The position numbers and the translations under genes are program-made. A DNA stretch of 64,000 bases from Anagrus nilaparvatae (lineage: Eukaryota; Arthropoda; Insecta; Hymenoptera; Mymaridae), in NCBI GenBank assembly GCA_022575985.1, contig JAKSXM010000147.1, forward strand, positions 24,958,001 to 25,022,000, written 5' to 3'. This document shows positions 1 through 12,030 of this stretch, piece after piece. Below the pieces are notes generated by a model. The model worked only from the letters and a program-made list of their open reading frames with translations, was not told the origin of the DNA and did not search any database. Position 1 is the first letter of the stretch, and every line of letters begins with the position of its first letter.

Positions 1-112
1 GAACCGGGATTCAGATTCACCATCCTAAAAAACTTATTTTAGACCTTCTTTAAAACCGGTTTGCGATTTCAGAACCCCTTTGTATAGACTGCAGTGAATT
101 TCCTATTATACT

Positions 113-549
113 TACACTGTAAAAAGTAACTTTCTTAGATTTACAAAAAAAATAGAATTTTTTCGAAAAGTTAGTAAATTTTCCAAAAATTTTGTAAATA
201 TTCGATAAAAATCTTAAATTTACTAAATTTAGTACATTATCGTAAAATTCGAGAATTCTCGATTTTTTTTTGTGATTTTACGAAAAAAGTTGTAAATTCG
301 CAACTATTTTTCGGAAATTTACAACTATTTTTTGTAAATTTTCGAGAAAAAAATTGTAAATTATCAATTTTTCTTGCGAACTCACAAAAAAAAATCGAGA
401 ATACTCGAATTTTTTGTTAATATGCTAAATTTAGTAAATATACGATTTTTTTCGAATTTTTTTTACAAATTTTTTCGAAAATTTACTAATTTTTCGACAA
501 TGTTCTAATTTTTTTGTTAATATAAGAAAGCTACTTTTTACAGAGTATT
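113..549. mobile_element. Palindromic MITE copy 1 (TA-flanked)
   Basis: Non-autonomous DNA element with terminal inverted repeats beginning CACTGTAAAAAGTAAC and ending with the near-complement; the right end has one mismatch (CAGAG for CAGTG). A TA dinucleotide lies on each side, as expected for Tc1/mariner-type insertion. Almost the whole ~430 bp is self-complementary, so it would fold into one long hairpin. No coding capacity. Same orientation as the copies at 6271, 15852 and 32739. The Tc1/mariner assignment rests only on the TA flank and is inference. Confidence 0.8.
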
Positions 550-1000
550 AATATTTTTTTTTTTTAACTGTTTGCATAAATTTTTATTTGCGATGTAAAG
601 TAATGAATAATGATATACGCACTCCAAAATATTTTCGGAATGCATAGAAACCGAATTCACATGAAAATTTTTGCATTGAGATTCGTGATGCGCATTTATG
701 TGCATCGATTGCTTCACGTCATCTTCCCCTTGATTGGTAATATCATTTTTAAAAATTTTCCTGGAAACTTGAATATATTTGATTAAGAATAATCAGTAAT
801 TAGGAATTTTCAACAGGCTTGAGTACTAGAACCAAATAAAATATGAATTTGTAAGATATTTCATACCTATGGTGCTGTATTATTTTCAGTATTTAGTAGC
901 ACCTATATTATTAATATTAATTTACACAAACAGTTTATTTAATTGATCTACATAAAAATTTTTAATTTTTTTGTTCAAATTTTAGGGTTTCGTAGCTTTA
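550..1000. other. AT-rich spacer, no gene recognised
   Basis: Low-complexity AT-rich sequence between the first MITE and a fold-back repeat. I see no reading frame, RNA gene or clear repeat boundary here. Confidence 0.5.
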
Positions 1001-1568
1001 AGAGGCCAAAGGTCACTTGTTAAGTATAGGCAATCATGAATCATGGTGATTTTTTTTACACCTTTGGTTTTAAGAAACCAGGCATCTCATCTAAGGCAGT
1101 AGTACAGATGGATTTATTTGAGTTATACATTAGGGGTATTGCGTGATTAAAAATTTTATTAGTGGATCAAAAACACATATTTTCCATGGGAATGCCCCAG
1201 ATTGCAATTCTTTTTTTATGCTCCCTTGATTAAAAATGTACTGTTTCTAAAATTAATACTGAAACATAGATTAATATTATTGAAACTATTTTTTGGTCAT
1301 GAATATTTTAATTTTTGTTTTCAAAAACAAAACCAATTGAATTAATTGTCAACACAAACATTCAAACGCCGAAAATATTTTGTAAAAAAAAGGCTAAATA
1401 CTAGTATTTCGAGATAATAATTTAGGAAATATTTATAATCGCGCAATTCTGCGATTTCTTAGCTTTAAAATAAGCCCATCCAAAAAACCTTGGATGCCTG
1501 GTTTTTTAAAATCAATGGCGCAAAAATTGCTGATTCTCTGTATTTAACACGTGACCTTTGGCCACTTG
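1001..1568. repeat. Fold-back element, arms ~90 bp
   Basis: The segment near 1001-1095 (with AGAGGCCAAAGGTCAC and AAACCAGGCATC) reappears as its reverse complement near 1485-1568. The arms are diverged and separated by about 390 bp of AT-rich sequence containing no ORF. This fits an old fold-back or MITE-like element; termini and target duplication could not be fixed. Confidence 0.55.
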
Positions 1569-2087
1569 AAATAAATGTTAAGCATTATAAACAGATAAAA
1601 ATATCTATTTAGAAAATTATTTATTATCTTATTAAATTGACATTTTAAACAATAATATTTAAGAAAAAGAGCTATCAGAGATGCTCAAATAATAAGAGAC
1701 AAGAATAAATATCTAATACATACATTTCCATGAAATACAAATGTCAAATTAAAAGAAGCTATAAATATTAAATAAAGTGTAAATAGAAACATTTGTATGA
1801 ATATCAATAACATGAAACGTTATTTATAGCAATGTAACTACTGAATTAATGAAATAGTTTTTACTTATTTTAAATTACTATATAAGGTAATAATTTTTAA
1901 TTTAGACAAACATCAACTAAAACAAATTTAACTCATACACTGATTGTATAATATAATAAAAATGATTTTACGTTTTAAATGATTTTTAAGCATTAAATTT
2001 TTACTTTTAATGTTTTTTTACAATTTTAATTCTTGTATTACAAATTATTACAATTTTGAAATTATTTTTAATTTTCCACAAAACTTT

Positions 2088-4239
2088 TTAAAAAAGTTCG
2101 TCATCGAGATTATTTGTTTTTTTCTTATTAGCATCTTCATTTACATCAAAAATATTGGCAAGACTTTCATCAACATTAGATTTTTCACCATCACTTTCTT
2201 CCTTACTACTTCCTTCAACATTGCTTTCTTCATCATTGCTTTCCTCATTGTCGCTGTCTTCATTATTACTTTCAAAAATATCACTATCTTCACCATCACT
2301 GTCTTCACTATCGCTTTCATCACTATCTTCAAAATCAAAGTGTCTGTGATTTTGGAACAATGCTCCTAAAAGAAGTCCAAAAATTCCTAAACCATCAGGT
2401 AAATCATTTTCATTATTTTCATCATTTTCAGAAGAATCACTTTCACTTGAGTCTAAGTATTCGCTTTCTGCAGAATCATCATAATTTTCATTAGAAATAT
2501 TATTTTTATTTGATATTTTTTCATTTTCATCTAAATCGTGGCAATAATCTTTATCATTTATTATTTTAAGATAAGGTGTTATTACTTTAGCTTTTATTTT
2601 ATTGTTATCTGAAATAAGTATTTTCAAAATGCTTATTTTTGAATTATTCTTAACTTCAACGGCTGCTTTAACTAGCTTTTCAGTTATGTTACAGCCACAA
2701 ACATTGAGTGTTGTTAAAGATTCAGAAGATTTTATTACATTGCATAAATTATCTTCTTTTATTTCAGAACAATCTGTACAATTTAAGAGCTTTAGTTTAC
2801 TCATAAATTTGAATGATTCACCCGTTACTTTTTTTAGGTTACACATAGTAAGTTTTTGTAAATTTGTTAGTTTGGCTATGTAGGATAATCCATTTTCATT
2901 AATACGAGGACAGCTGCTAATATCAATACTGGTTAAACTATCGCATTGAGATAATGCTTTTAAAAAGTGATTAGTAACAATACGTTGATTACTGCTAATG
3001 TTTATTTCCTGCAAATTAATTAAATGACTTAGTTTACTTAAATTGGAGCAAGAAAGATGAGACTTTGAATCGGTGTTATCAATTGTTAGAGTTTTTAAAT
3101 TATAGTTTTCAGTAATAGCTTCAAAAATTTTATCTTTAATTTGATTCAAGCTGAATCTTAAATCCTTTAATTCTGTGAAAGTCCGTAGAGAATCCGATAA
3201 AACTTTTTTAGAAATTTTGCAATCAAAAAAACTTAATGTTTCAATAGAACTTAGTGGCAATGATGCTAAAAGTTCTGTACTAATTTTCATGTTAGAAAAT
3301 TCTATAAACTTAAGATTCGTTTTATTTTTAAATAAAGGAATTAATTGATCATCTATTTTACACTTTGGTGATGATAATAAATACAAGTCAGTGATTTTAC
3401 ATTTACTTGATATCAATGCATCTACTAATATTTTAATATTTTTAAAATTCGAAATATCTAACATTAAAACTTTTAAACTTTTGAGTTTGTACAGAAGTTG
3501 GCATAAGCTGTTAAAACTGATTTTATGATCCCGTAAGAAGAGATTTTCTAATTTGATTCCTTGTAAATCTACAAAACACTTCCCAGATAAATTAGGCATA
3601 CTATCTAAGGAAAGATGTTGGATATTTTTATTTTTTGAAAAGAGCATTGACAAATCATCATCACTTATAGAATTATCATAGATTTCGATGTCTAAATTAG
3701 AAATATTGCCACAGCTATTTGAAATATCCCTTATGGCTTTACGTAAATCTAAATTACGTTCATTATGGTGCAGAATAACATGTTTTATAAAATTTCCACT
3801 TTTTTCTAAAATATTTTTTAATATTGTATTCTTGTTGGTTCTTTCTCCATAATCTAGAAGTATATTAGTGACTTCAGTGTTAAATTTGATATCCAAGGTA
3901 TTGAAATGACTCCAAGACAATTTACTTAAACAGTTCCATCTACTGCAAGCTCTTTCTATTTTTATTCGGTCAATGATTGGAAGATATTCAAAAATATTAA
4001 TTAAACAATCATCGTTTAATATATTAATTGAAACATTTCCCAAATCCTGTTGTGGCACAGTTTCATCTAATAATAACAAAAATTTTATAAATAATAAGTA
4101 AATATAATATAAACAGTAACAATTTTAACATACCTTTCTTAAACATCTTGCTGCTATCTTTTTCATTATTATGATGTCTATTGTTTTTAGATTCAGACAT
4201 GTCTGATTGATCATTATTTGTTTGCTGCATACTACTCAT
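2088..4239 (-). CDS. F-box and leucine-rich-repeat protein
   Basis: Two coding exons, 4239-4134 and 4066-2088, joined by a 67-nt intron (donor GTATGT, acceptor TTATTATTAG, phase 1), giving 694 aa. The N-terminal 35 residues are polar. An F-box follows at about residues 50-90 (INILNDDCLINIFEYLP, then a conserved SRWNCLSKLSW). Residues ~130-510 are leucine-rich repeats of the FBXL type (L..L.L..C..I). From ~545 to the end the tail is extremely acidic and Ser-rich, with repeated EESN/DSDE blocks, ending DELF. F-box proteins bind Skp1 in SCF ubiquitin ligases and the LRRs normally hold the substrate; the role here is inferred from family only. Translation could instead start at an internal Met, but the spliced ATG at 4239 gives a clean frame. 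No orthologue name is claimed. Confidence 0.85.
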
Positions 4240-4663
4240 AATTATTTTTATGTATTACACTTATACTTTAAAAATTGTAAATTACTTTTAATTTAAAAAT
4301 TTCTATTAATTACATGAAAATTAAATTACTTATATACGTTTATGAAGTTTACAAAAACGTTTTAATGACTTAAACAAACAGATTCACAATTTTCGATAAT
4401 TAAATGCTCATAAAATTTACAATTATATAGGTTAACTGTTCAATCTTATGGCATAACTATTTCCATGTGTAAATTTGACGTTCTGCAAGACAAATTTGGA
4501 GAATTAAAAACATCTAATAGTAGGTATATCTATTAAAAGTAAATAAATTTTAAGAATCCTGGACAAAAAAAATATATTTTACTTTAATTAAAATGCCACT
4601 AAATCAAAAGCACAGATCAAAAGACTGCAGGAGCTAATGGATTTGTTTTGTTTTTCGGAGTAT

Positions 4664-4700
4664 CACGTGCGCGCGTCGCTAGAGTCCAACGGCGGGAAAT
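4664..4700. promoter_or_regulatory. GC-rich patch with E-box and E2F-like site
   Basis: In otherwise very AT-rich DNA, about 430-460 bp upstream of the F-box gene start, a short GC-rich stretch holds CACGTG (4664-4669) and GGCGGGAAA (4691-4699), which is the complement of the E2F consensus TTTCCCGCC. Position and composition fit a promoter of the F-box gene. Both motifs are short and could occur by chance. Confidence 0.3.
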
Positions 4701-4719
4701 GGAATTAAAATTCAAGTAC

Positions 4720-5000
4720 TGATTTGATGAATAAAAACGCATAATTATTTTAAAATTTTTTAAATAATTTTAAAGAGAAATATTAATAAATCAAAATATT
4801 TTAATTATTTTTTGTTATAATTAGTATTTTTTTTTCTTATTTTATCCTTTTTTCTTTTTGAAAGAAAAAAAGTCATAAATAGTTTTTATTTTTAAAAATT
4901 GCATAACGAAAAATCTTATGATTAAAAGTTTTTTTTAGTTGTTACTATTTCTTTTTTATCATAAAAAAAACCCTAATTTAAAAAAAAAATTTATAATTCA
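4720..5000. other. AT-rich spacer, nothing recognised
   Basis: Homopolymer-rich AT sequence beyond the F-box promoter region. No frame or repeat unit could be supported. Confidence 0.5.
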
Positions 5001-5310
5001 AGCACAATCGCCCATTTCTTCTATACTTCTAAACTTTTAGATTTTACCCATACAGATAAGTGCCCTAAAAAAATTGAAATTCTTAGTTCAAGTTTTTTCT
5101 TTTAATATAGCTCAGTATTTGTAAAATGATCTGAAACATAAAAATGACTAATAATATTTTTTTAAATTTCACCCATTTATTTTAGATTTCTATAGACAGG
5201 GACCCTAGAGGACATTGAAAATATTGCTTAAATTTTTTTTTTTTAATAAGGCTCAGTAAATTTTTAAAATGATCTGAAACGTGAAAATAACTGTTATTAA
5301 AAGTTATTAA
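5000..5310 (-). repeat. Two units of a ~150-bp tandem repeat family
   Basis: Two diverged units sharing the blocks ATGATCTGAAACRTRAAAAT and TTTCTATAGACAGGGACCCT. The complement of these blocks is the unit of the longer array at about 31945-32735, so this is the same family in the opposite orientation. No coding sequence. Confidence 0.55.
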
Positions 5311-6268
5311 TAATAGTTATTGGTAATAGCTATTAAAATTTTTTACATGTTACTGTTTTAAGTCATGATTTCGCTGAATTTAGAACATTTGAGACTCAAA
5401 TAATCACCTTAAAATTAAGAAAAAAGCCATTCTAATATAATTTTTGAATTGCACCATTACAGAAACATCTACTTATGTGTGCTACGAGCATCAAAATGAT
5501 GTGGGGACAAAATTTATCAACAGATTTACCAATTTTTAGAAGTTTTCCATTTTGGCAAACTTACAAGGCAGACTTTAATCTATATGTTGAATATGCGATA
5601 TTGTGATCGTGCCCAAAAAAGGCCATACCATATAATCAAGTGTTATGAAAATTTAAAATTTATTATTTTTTACACTTTCAACATAAATCTTAAAAATCCA
5701 AAGACTATACACTACAAAATTGGAGTAGACTGTTTACCAACACTTGTTGAAAAACTTTCCTACTGCATATATATTATAATTGTCTGTGTATATATTTTAT
5801 AGTTTTATTTTCTGTGAAAATCATAAATCTAAAAAGAATACAAGAAACATACTTTTTTATGCATTTCTTTTTCTGTATTATACATTTAAAATGTTTGTAT
5901 AAGCCCTGTGTTGTTAAAGACAGTAGAAAATTAGTTTGGAAAAGTCATAAATTAAAGTTAAGATTTTTTTAGCGAAATAAGATTTTAGTATGTACGTTAT
6001 AATTATTGTTATACTGCTTTTAAAACTTAAAATTTAGCGTTAAGTATGAGAACTTGTTAAAGAAAAAATATAAAATAAAACAAAAATTAAATTATGTCAT
6101 TTTCATTTTAGGTAGAGACAAATTTTAAGATGTAAATTAAATAGTCTTACGAAAAAGAACAAGCAATAAATTATAGAGTTCAACAAAAGTTTTTTTGACT
6201 TTTAGAAGTTGGATTTTTAAGTTTATTGAAATTTTTCGATTGTATAAGTTATTTTTCAAACACATGAG
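5311..6268. other. Intergenic AT-rich DNA
   Basis: No supported gene. A 72-codon open frame at 5584-5802 has no start context, domain or compositional sign of coding and is treated as chance. A short self-complementary stretch (GTTATTAATAATAGTTAT...) lies just upstream near 5300. Confidence 0.45.
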
Positions 6269-6653
6269 TACACTGTAAAAAGTAACTTTCTTAGATTTAC
6301 AAAAAAAATTGAATTTTTTTAAAAAATTAGCGAATTTTCAAAAAAATTTGTAAATATTCGATAAAAATCGTAAATTTACTAAATTTAGTTTATTAACGAT
6401 AAATTCGAGAATTATTGTCGATTTTTTTTTGTGATTTTACGAAAAAAGTTGTAAACTCACAACTATTTTTCGGAAATTTACAACTATTTTTTGTAAATTT
6501 TCGAAAAAAAATTGTTTATTATCAATTTTTCTTGCTAATTCACAAAAAATAAATTTAGTAAATATACGATTTTTTTCGAATATTTACAAATTTTTTCGAA
6601 AATTTTCTAATTTTTTTCTTAATACATATAAGGAAGTTACTTTTCACAGTGTA
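6269..6653. mobile_element. Palindromic MITE copy 2 (TA-flanked)
   Basis: Element 6271-6651 with ends CACTGTAAAAAGTAAC and GTTACTTTTCACAGTG, flanked by TA on both sides. Same internal palindrome and orientation as copy 1, with small internal deletions. No coding capacity. Confidence 0.85.
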
Positions 6654-7222
6654 GGTATTAAAGTTAATTTTTTTATATTAGTATTTTTGAGTCATGTACG
6701 TTTCTTTTTTTTTGTATTATACTTCTAGTTATAAAAAATAAAAAAGATTTTGTCGGAAATTTACTAATTATTTCGCAAATCAACTATACTTTTTTTGTAA
6801 ATTTACAGGAGTTATTTTTAACAAGTATCAGCGGCCAGAAAAATCAGTTTTCTCGCCACTGGCAAAAGAAAAGAGGGCATATATTTGTTACTTTCGCGTT
6901 TTTGTGCGTCAAGTTTTAATCCGTTTGGGTTTTCGGGTCGTTGCTCATGAATTTCGGTGATGTCAGATCTAGGCGATGTTTGCATGAAAAATAAATATTT
7001 CACCCTTAAATCACCTGAAAAGTAAATATTTATAGTAAAGGTTAAAATGAATAGATGAAACTTTTATTTAATATGTTTTTTATTTTATTATTTATTCTTA
7101 ATTCTTAATTATTTTTGGTTTTTAGGAGATTAAAGGTTATTAAAAATTATTAAAAATATTTATAAAGAGTTATTAAAATAGTAATTAAAAATACACGAAA
7201 CTGAAGGCATAAACATGATTAA
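6654..7222. other. Intergenic DNA with a short dispersed repeat fragment
   Basis: About 6835-6880 (GCGGCCAGAAAAATCAG, TCTCGCCACTGGC) resembles pieces of the repeat at about 10540-10720 and 11480-11650. A 61-codon frame across it is not convincing as a gene. The rest is featureless AT-rich sequence. Confidence 0.4.
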
Positions 7223-7550
7223 TCATCTTCCATATCCTGAATAGAGTATAAGAGACTGCTCATATGAGCATTCCATTTCTTCATTTTCATTCTCCTTGTT
7301 AGCATCTGCAGTGCAGTCGATAGTGGTAATTGGCTCCAAAATTGAACTATCTAATTCTTTGTATTATCAAAATGGTCATTCTGATCTAAGTCTAAATTGT
7401 CAACACAATTTTCGCAATTTTGTCCTCTAAATGATTTGCAAAATACAATGCAATTTAAGTCTTAACGTTCGGCAAACGCATTTTTTTATGCATCCTTTTT
7501 TACAGCTGCAAGAGAATTAGTTTTTGCTAATTTAAAGTTGAAGCGCCATT
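7223..7550 (-). pseudogene. Relic of a CXC (tesmin-like) cysteine-rich domain protein
   Basis: On the minus strand a broken frame reads SCSCKKGCIKKCVCR, then after a one-base shift NCIVFCKSFRGQNCENC, and after a further shift an acidic tail ending at TGA (7225-7223). The spacing C-x-C-x3-C-x4-C-x-C followed by C-x3-C-x6-C resembles the tesmin/TSO1 CXC motif, found in chromatin proteins and in some transposon-derived proteins. At least two frameshifts and in-frame stops make it non-functional. It directly abuts the tandem repeats at 7560. The domain call is by pattern only. Confidence 0.45.
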
Positions 7551-7559
7551 TCTTAGCAG

Positions 7560-8075
7560 GCATGACCCCGAAATTCTTCATCAACGACCCAAAAAACCCT
7601 TATGGGCCGAAACTGGACAGAGAAAGTGCGAAAATAGCGAAGATACCCTTTTAGGGGTAGGTTTTGGTAATTTAAGTGTTAAATATTAATTTTTTTTTTT
7701 TAAATCCCTGATATTCTTGATTAGCGAGCCAAGAAACCTATTTAAACCAAATCTAGACTGACAAAGTGCAAAAATGGAAAAAATACCCCTTTTTGAGAGT
7801 AGTTTTAACTAATTTAAGGGTAAAATATTGATTTTACCTTAACGTATCACTAAAATTCTTGATCAGTGACCCAGAAAACCCCTAGGTGCCAAATATAGGC
7901 ACTCAATAAAAAAGCAATATTAAAAAAACCCCAGTTTTGGAGTAGTTTTTCCTAATTTAATGGTGAAACCCCAATTTCTTCGCCAAATGACCCCGGAATT
8001 TGTAATCAGTGACCCAAAAAACCTGTACTACTGGTGGTTGACAGTAACTATACAACCAAATCCGTATTTTGACTG
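7560..8075. repeat. Tandem array, ~140-bp unit, about four units
   Basis: The block GACCCAAAAAACC (with variants) recurs at about 7585, 7725, 7867 and 8010, a period of 140-143 bp. Each unit also carries a variant of AGTGCAAAAATGG and AATTTAAGGGTRAAA. Related units, partly inverted, occur at 21340-21840 and 51330-51660. No coding function is visible. Confidence 0.65.
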
Positions 8076-8172
8076 GAGTATAATATTTTTGTAAATATAT
8101 TAATCCACCTATGTACAGGTTTAACCTCCTATAGGATGTGCAACTTATATTTATTATAATATGATTGTACAT

Positions 8173-9377
8173 AAATTGGAATTAAATTAAATAAATAAAT
8201 ATTAAATTTGTTAAGTTTAATTTTACTTTTTTTTTGCATGTTTCTATACCCGCAGGCTATTTATTGTTTTCGCTTTACAAATTGCTGGTTCAGCTTACTC
8301 TTGTATACAACTGCATTGAAAGTCTACTTTGAAAGTTTAATTTATATAAATTGTACATTGAAAGTTTAATTTACATGCAATTTAGGCCGTTCTTTACATT
8401 TCTGGATACTATTGTTGTACCATCAAGAAAATATTTTTAACTTCCTTAGGTTTTGTGAATAAAGTTTCTGAACTTAGTAATTGGTCTTTTAATTGGATAT
8501 ATAACCAGTATGCTGGTAAAAATTTTGCGATATTCTATTAAAAAAATTCTAAATTTAATATGAACCCTTGTGGTATGCATAGGCTATACTTACCCCTTAG
8601 AAATGAAAATTTTTATTTAAATAGTCATGTTTTTCGCATTAAAAGTGGGTTCTTTCATTTGTGAATAAAAATAACGTAATTTATCACTGGTGAAAATATC
8701 AAAAAGTTTATTACATATTAATAACAAAATTTTTTCACAGTTATTTTATTACGAGTCTAGAAGCCGAATATGTTAGATGCATGCACTGTTTTCCTAAAAT
8801 TTATGCAAGACTACTCATATTATGATTCAAATTTTTAGTGACCCCGAAAAAACAGCTCGAAAAACATTTTTAATACCGAAAAACTGTATTTTTCGATGAA
8901 TTTGAAGATTTTTTTGGCATATTTATAATGTAAAAAAAACTTAGACGACCCACAGACAATAAGTTATTTGATAAGTTTGATAAGAGTTATCTAATCATGC
9001 TAATTGTAATTTTCTCAGAAATAAGTAGAATTTTTTCAAGTAATTATATTATGAAAAAAAATATATAAACGAATAATTTTATTAGCTTATTATGTTACGT
9101 AAAAGCTAGATGAAAAGTATATATTTAAATAAAAAATAATTAAATTGTTATATTATATGATTCAAAAAATATTAGTATTTGTTTGCTTTAGCATGCAAAT
9201 TATTTTATTATTGTTTTATATAATCGTATATTAATGTCCTTTGACTTGAGACAAGCAGAACCAAGGCTCTATCAAAATCCAAACTGCCTAAGTCTGGAAT
9301 CTTAGGCATATGTGACCCTAAATTTTTACATGACATATTTATTTAACCAAATAAGAATTTCCTACTATTGTTTCCTC
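8173..9377. other. Intergenic, one dispersed repeat at 8740-9010
   Basis: About 8740-9010 (TGTTAGATGC, then AATACCGAAAAACTGTATTTTTC) is a diverged copy of about 20930-21240. Elsewhere AT-rich and gene-free. Confidence 0.45.
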
Positions 9378-9498
9378 AATGAGGAACCATTGTGATGGGT
9401 CAAATTTTGGTTTTTGATTTTTTGGCAAGCACGTTTTGAGACCCCAGAAAGCTAAAAAACCGGTTTTTAAAAAAAGTATGTCTGTGTGTGTGTGCACG
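9378..9498 (+). repeat. Left part of an interrupted dispersed repeat
   Basis: Begins GGAACCATTGTGATGGGTC, continues through AGACCCCAGAAAGCTAAAAA and ends in a short GT microsatellite. The family resumes at about 12600. Other copies lie at 50268-51240 (minus) and 59091-60175 (plus). Confidence 0.6.
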
Positions 9499-10036
9499 GG
9501 AAAAAATTCTAAGTTGTATTGACAAATAACTTTGTTGAAATATGCCAACAAAGTATTTGTTGAATTGTCATAGTTACTTAGTTGATTCAAACGGAGTGAA
9601 AATTTTATTTAAAAAAAATTATTTTTTTATTTTTTTTTTAAATTAATTATTTTTTTTTTATAATTATTTTTTTATCCCTTTATTGAAAATAGATGGATGA
9701 TGTGAAGTTGATCTATTCACAGATTTTATTCGCCTTCTGATTGGCTGGATTAAAATTGATTATATTCGATTATATTTAAATTAATTTTAAAAAATTGTAA
9801 TTTATTATTAATTTTATATATAAAAAAAATTTATTATAATTTTAAAGATAAAAAATATAATCATTTAATTTGATTCTTAAAATTTAAAGACACTATTATA
9901 ACCCTATGGTTATTAAAAATTGTTGTAAATAAATGAAATTAAAGGTTATATGTTATCTATTTTGTTTATAAATTAAAATATACACAGGAAGGGTTCCAAG
10001 AGAAAAAGAGGTTAAAATTAAAATTTGTTTTATTTA

Positions 10037-10335
10037 TAACAGACCGGCCACACTATGAGAAAAATTTTAATTTAATGAAAAAATTAAAAAATCATCCATG
10101 GAGGGGGAAACCGCGCTTTTTAAAATTTATTTATTTACGTGATAATAATTAATTAAAATTAATAAATTATTAATTATACACTTAATTGTTAGTTAATTAA
10201 GTGATTTATGAAAAAATTTTTATTTATTAAGCTAAATTTTATTTTATTATCGACGAAATAACAGTTTCCCCCTCCACTAACTTCTTAAATTTTTTTTTAA
10301 ATTAAAATTTTTCTTATAGTGTGGCCGGTCTGTAA
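10037..10335. mobile_element. MITE with CAGACCGGCCACACTAT termini
   Basis: Ends CAGACCGGCCACACTAT and ATAGTGTGGCCGGTCTG are perfect inverted complements, and similarity continues through AGAAAAATTTTAATTT for about 35 bp. Element 10040-10332 (293 bp) is flanked by TAA on both sides, a 3-bp duplication typical of PIF/Harbinger-type insertion. The interior is AT-rich and non-coding. Superfamily is inferred from the duplication only. Confidence 0.75.
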
Positions 10336-10539
10336 AATTCATAAGAATACTAAATGTTCGCATATTTATTTTCGAAAGAAAATTAAAAATGCGGCTTATA
10401 GGTAGAAGGAAGAAAAAAAAATTGTTTTTAAAAAGCCAAAAAATTTACTATTATGAAAAAAAAAATTAGATAAAAAAATTTTCAAACAATTAATGGATAG
10501 TTGTTAATTAAATTAATTAATAATCAAATCTGAATTTAT

Positions 10540-11660
10540 TTTTACCTATAGAAAAGTCCAGGATGGTATACTACATTTCGAGGCATTTTTTTTACTGCCA
10601 AGGGTCGTATATTATTTTTTTTCCATCAGTAATGGCAAAAAGAAGTCTTTGCCGGACGCGTAGCGTCCGGGGTATAAGTGCGCTTTCTCGCCACTAAAGA
10701 GAAGAAAAATTTTTTTCTGTTTATTTTCTTGCGAACCCTTTAAACCTTAAGATAGAATTTAACTTTAAGAACATGAGACGTGTTTTTATTGTGAGAGACA
10801 CTTGGTGAAACTGGGTATTGACGGAGGAAGAACGGGTTCAATATGCCTTATTATAGGAGGAAGAGTTAAATGGACTCAGAAGAATTTTGGTCCGAATTTT
10901 GATTTAGGCTCTTAAAATAATCCAGACACAGGGAATTAGAATAAATTAGGTTTAAAGACTTAGAATAATTTAATTTTAGGAAATTAAAGTAATTTGATTC
11001 GGAAAATAGGATAAAAAGGGATTTAGGTACTTAAAATGAGTTTAATTTAGGAACTTAAAATAATTTGAGATCAGGGAAATAAAATAATTTCAACTTAAGA
11101 CTTAGACTAATTTGGGCTTAATTACTTGGAATAATATTGATTAAATGTAATATAATTTTCAAAAATCGTTTCAGAATAATATTGGCTTTATATATTAGAG
11201 AAATTATATAATAATTTAAAATGACTTATATTTAGGGTAAAATCAAATCATGGGATTTAAAAAAGATAAGTAAATTTTGAAGTTCCTTAAATTAGCTTTT
11301 TGAAAATGTAGGAGTCATAGATTCGATTTTCGAGATGAAGTTTCATCAAAGCAGGTGATTTTTAAAATCTATTTTTCAGTGGAGAAAAAAAAAATGAACA
11401 ATGAAAACCATCTTTTGATAATAAGACCCAATAGTATATTACGACCCTAGGCCAGAAAAAGAAAGGATGACCCAAAATAAATTACGTTCCGAGGCGAAGC
11501 CAAGGATGGTAAACTGCTATTTGGGTCAATCTTTGTTTATGGCCGAGGGTCGTATAAAATTTTTCAGCGGTCGTGGCGAGAAAACACGTCTTTGCCGGAC
11601 GCTCAGCGTATATGTGAAATACGTGTTTTCGAGCCGCAAACCAGAAAAATAAATTTTTAT
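10540..11660. repeat. Dispersed-repeat block and 24-bp minisatellite tract
   Basis: Two related segments (about 10540-10720 and 11445-11650) share TCTTTGCCGGACGC, GAGGGTCGTAT and a GGATGGTA motif. Between them, about 10905-11150 is a degenerate minisatellite with unit near GGACTTAGAATAATTTGGAT. The phrase TTCCGAGGCGAAGCCAAGGA recurs at 17430 and 56960. The short open frame over 11467-11652 is repeat-derived, not a gene. Confidence 0.45.
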
Positions 11661-11874
11661 GCAGGCATGAAAAAATAACGTAAACAAGAAGTAAATGGAT
11701 AATTATTGTATTATGAAGTCTTTTGCCTGAGAGTAATAAAAATATTAGAATTTTTTATCAGCATAGGAATACATCTCCAGAATAAAATATTTTATAACAG
11801 ATTCGGGTATTTAAAATTTTATTTGAAATAAATTAATTTTATAAAGAAATAATTTAAAAGAGTAATTATTCTGC

Positions 11875-12030
11875 GCGCGCTGGGCGCGCGGCTATTCTAG
11901 TATTTATTTAATATTTATTAATTTAAAATCTGTTAAAAAAAACCGAAGAAAAATTTTGACTGATACTGGGATCGAACTCGAGTACCGCGACTTCCGAGAC
12001 AGCGTGATATTTTAAGTACTATATGTTACA
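11875..12030 (-). repeat. Degenerate tRNA-like segment, possible SINE relic
   Basis: Read on the minus strand, GAGTTCGATCCCAGTATC resembles a tRNA T-arm with internal promoter B box, preceded by CACGCTGTCTCGGAAGTCG. No matching acceptor stem or A box is clear, so this is not a functional tRNA. A GC palindrome (GCGCGCGCTGGGCGCGCGGC, about 11873) follows at its 3' side. Confidence 0.3.

Noticed and set aside
2155..2369. Serine- and phenylalanine-rich plus-strand ORFs over 2010-2369
   Set aside because: They are the antisense of the acidic repeat tail of the F-box gene; the periodic GAA/GAT codons create open frames on both strands.
5584..5802. 72-codon plus-strand ORF
   Set aside because: No domain, composition typical of random AT-rich DNA, no flanking exons.
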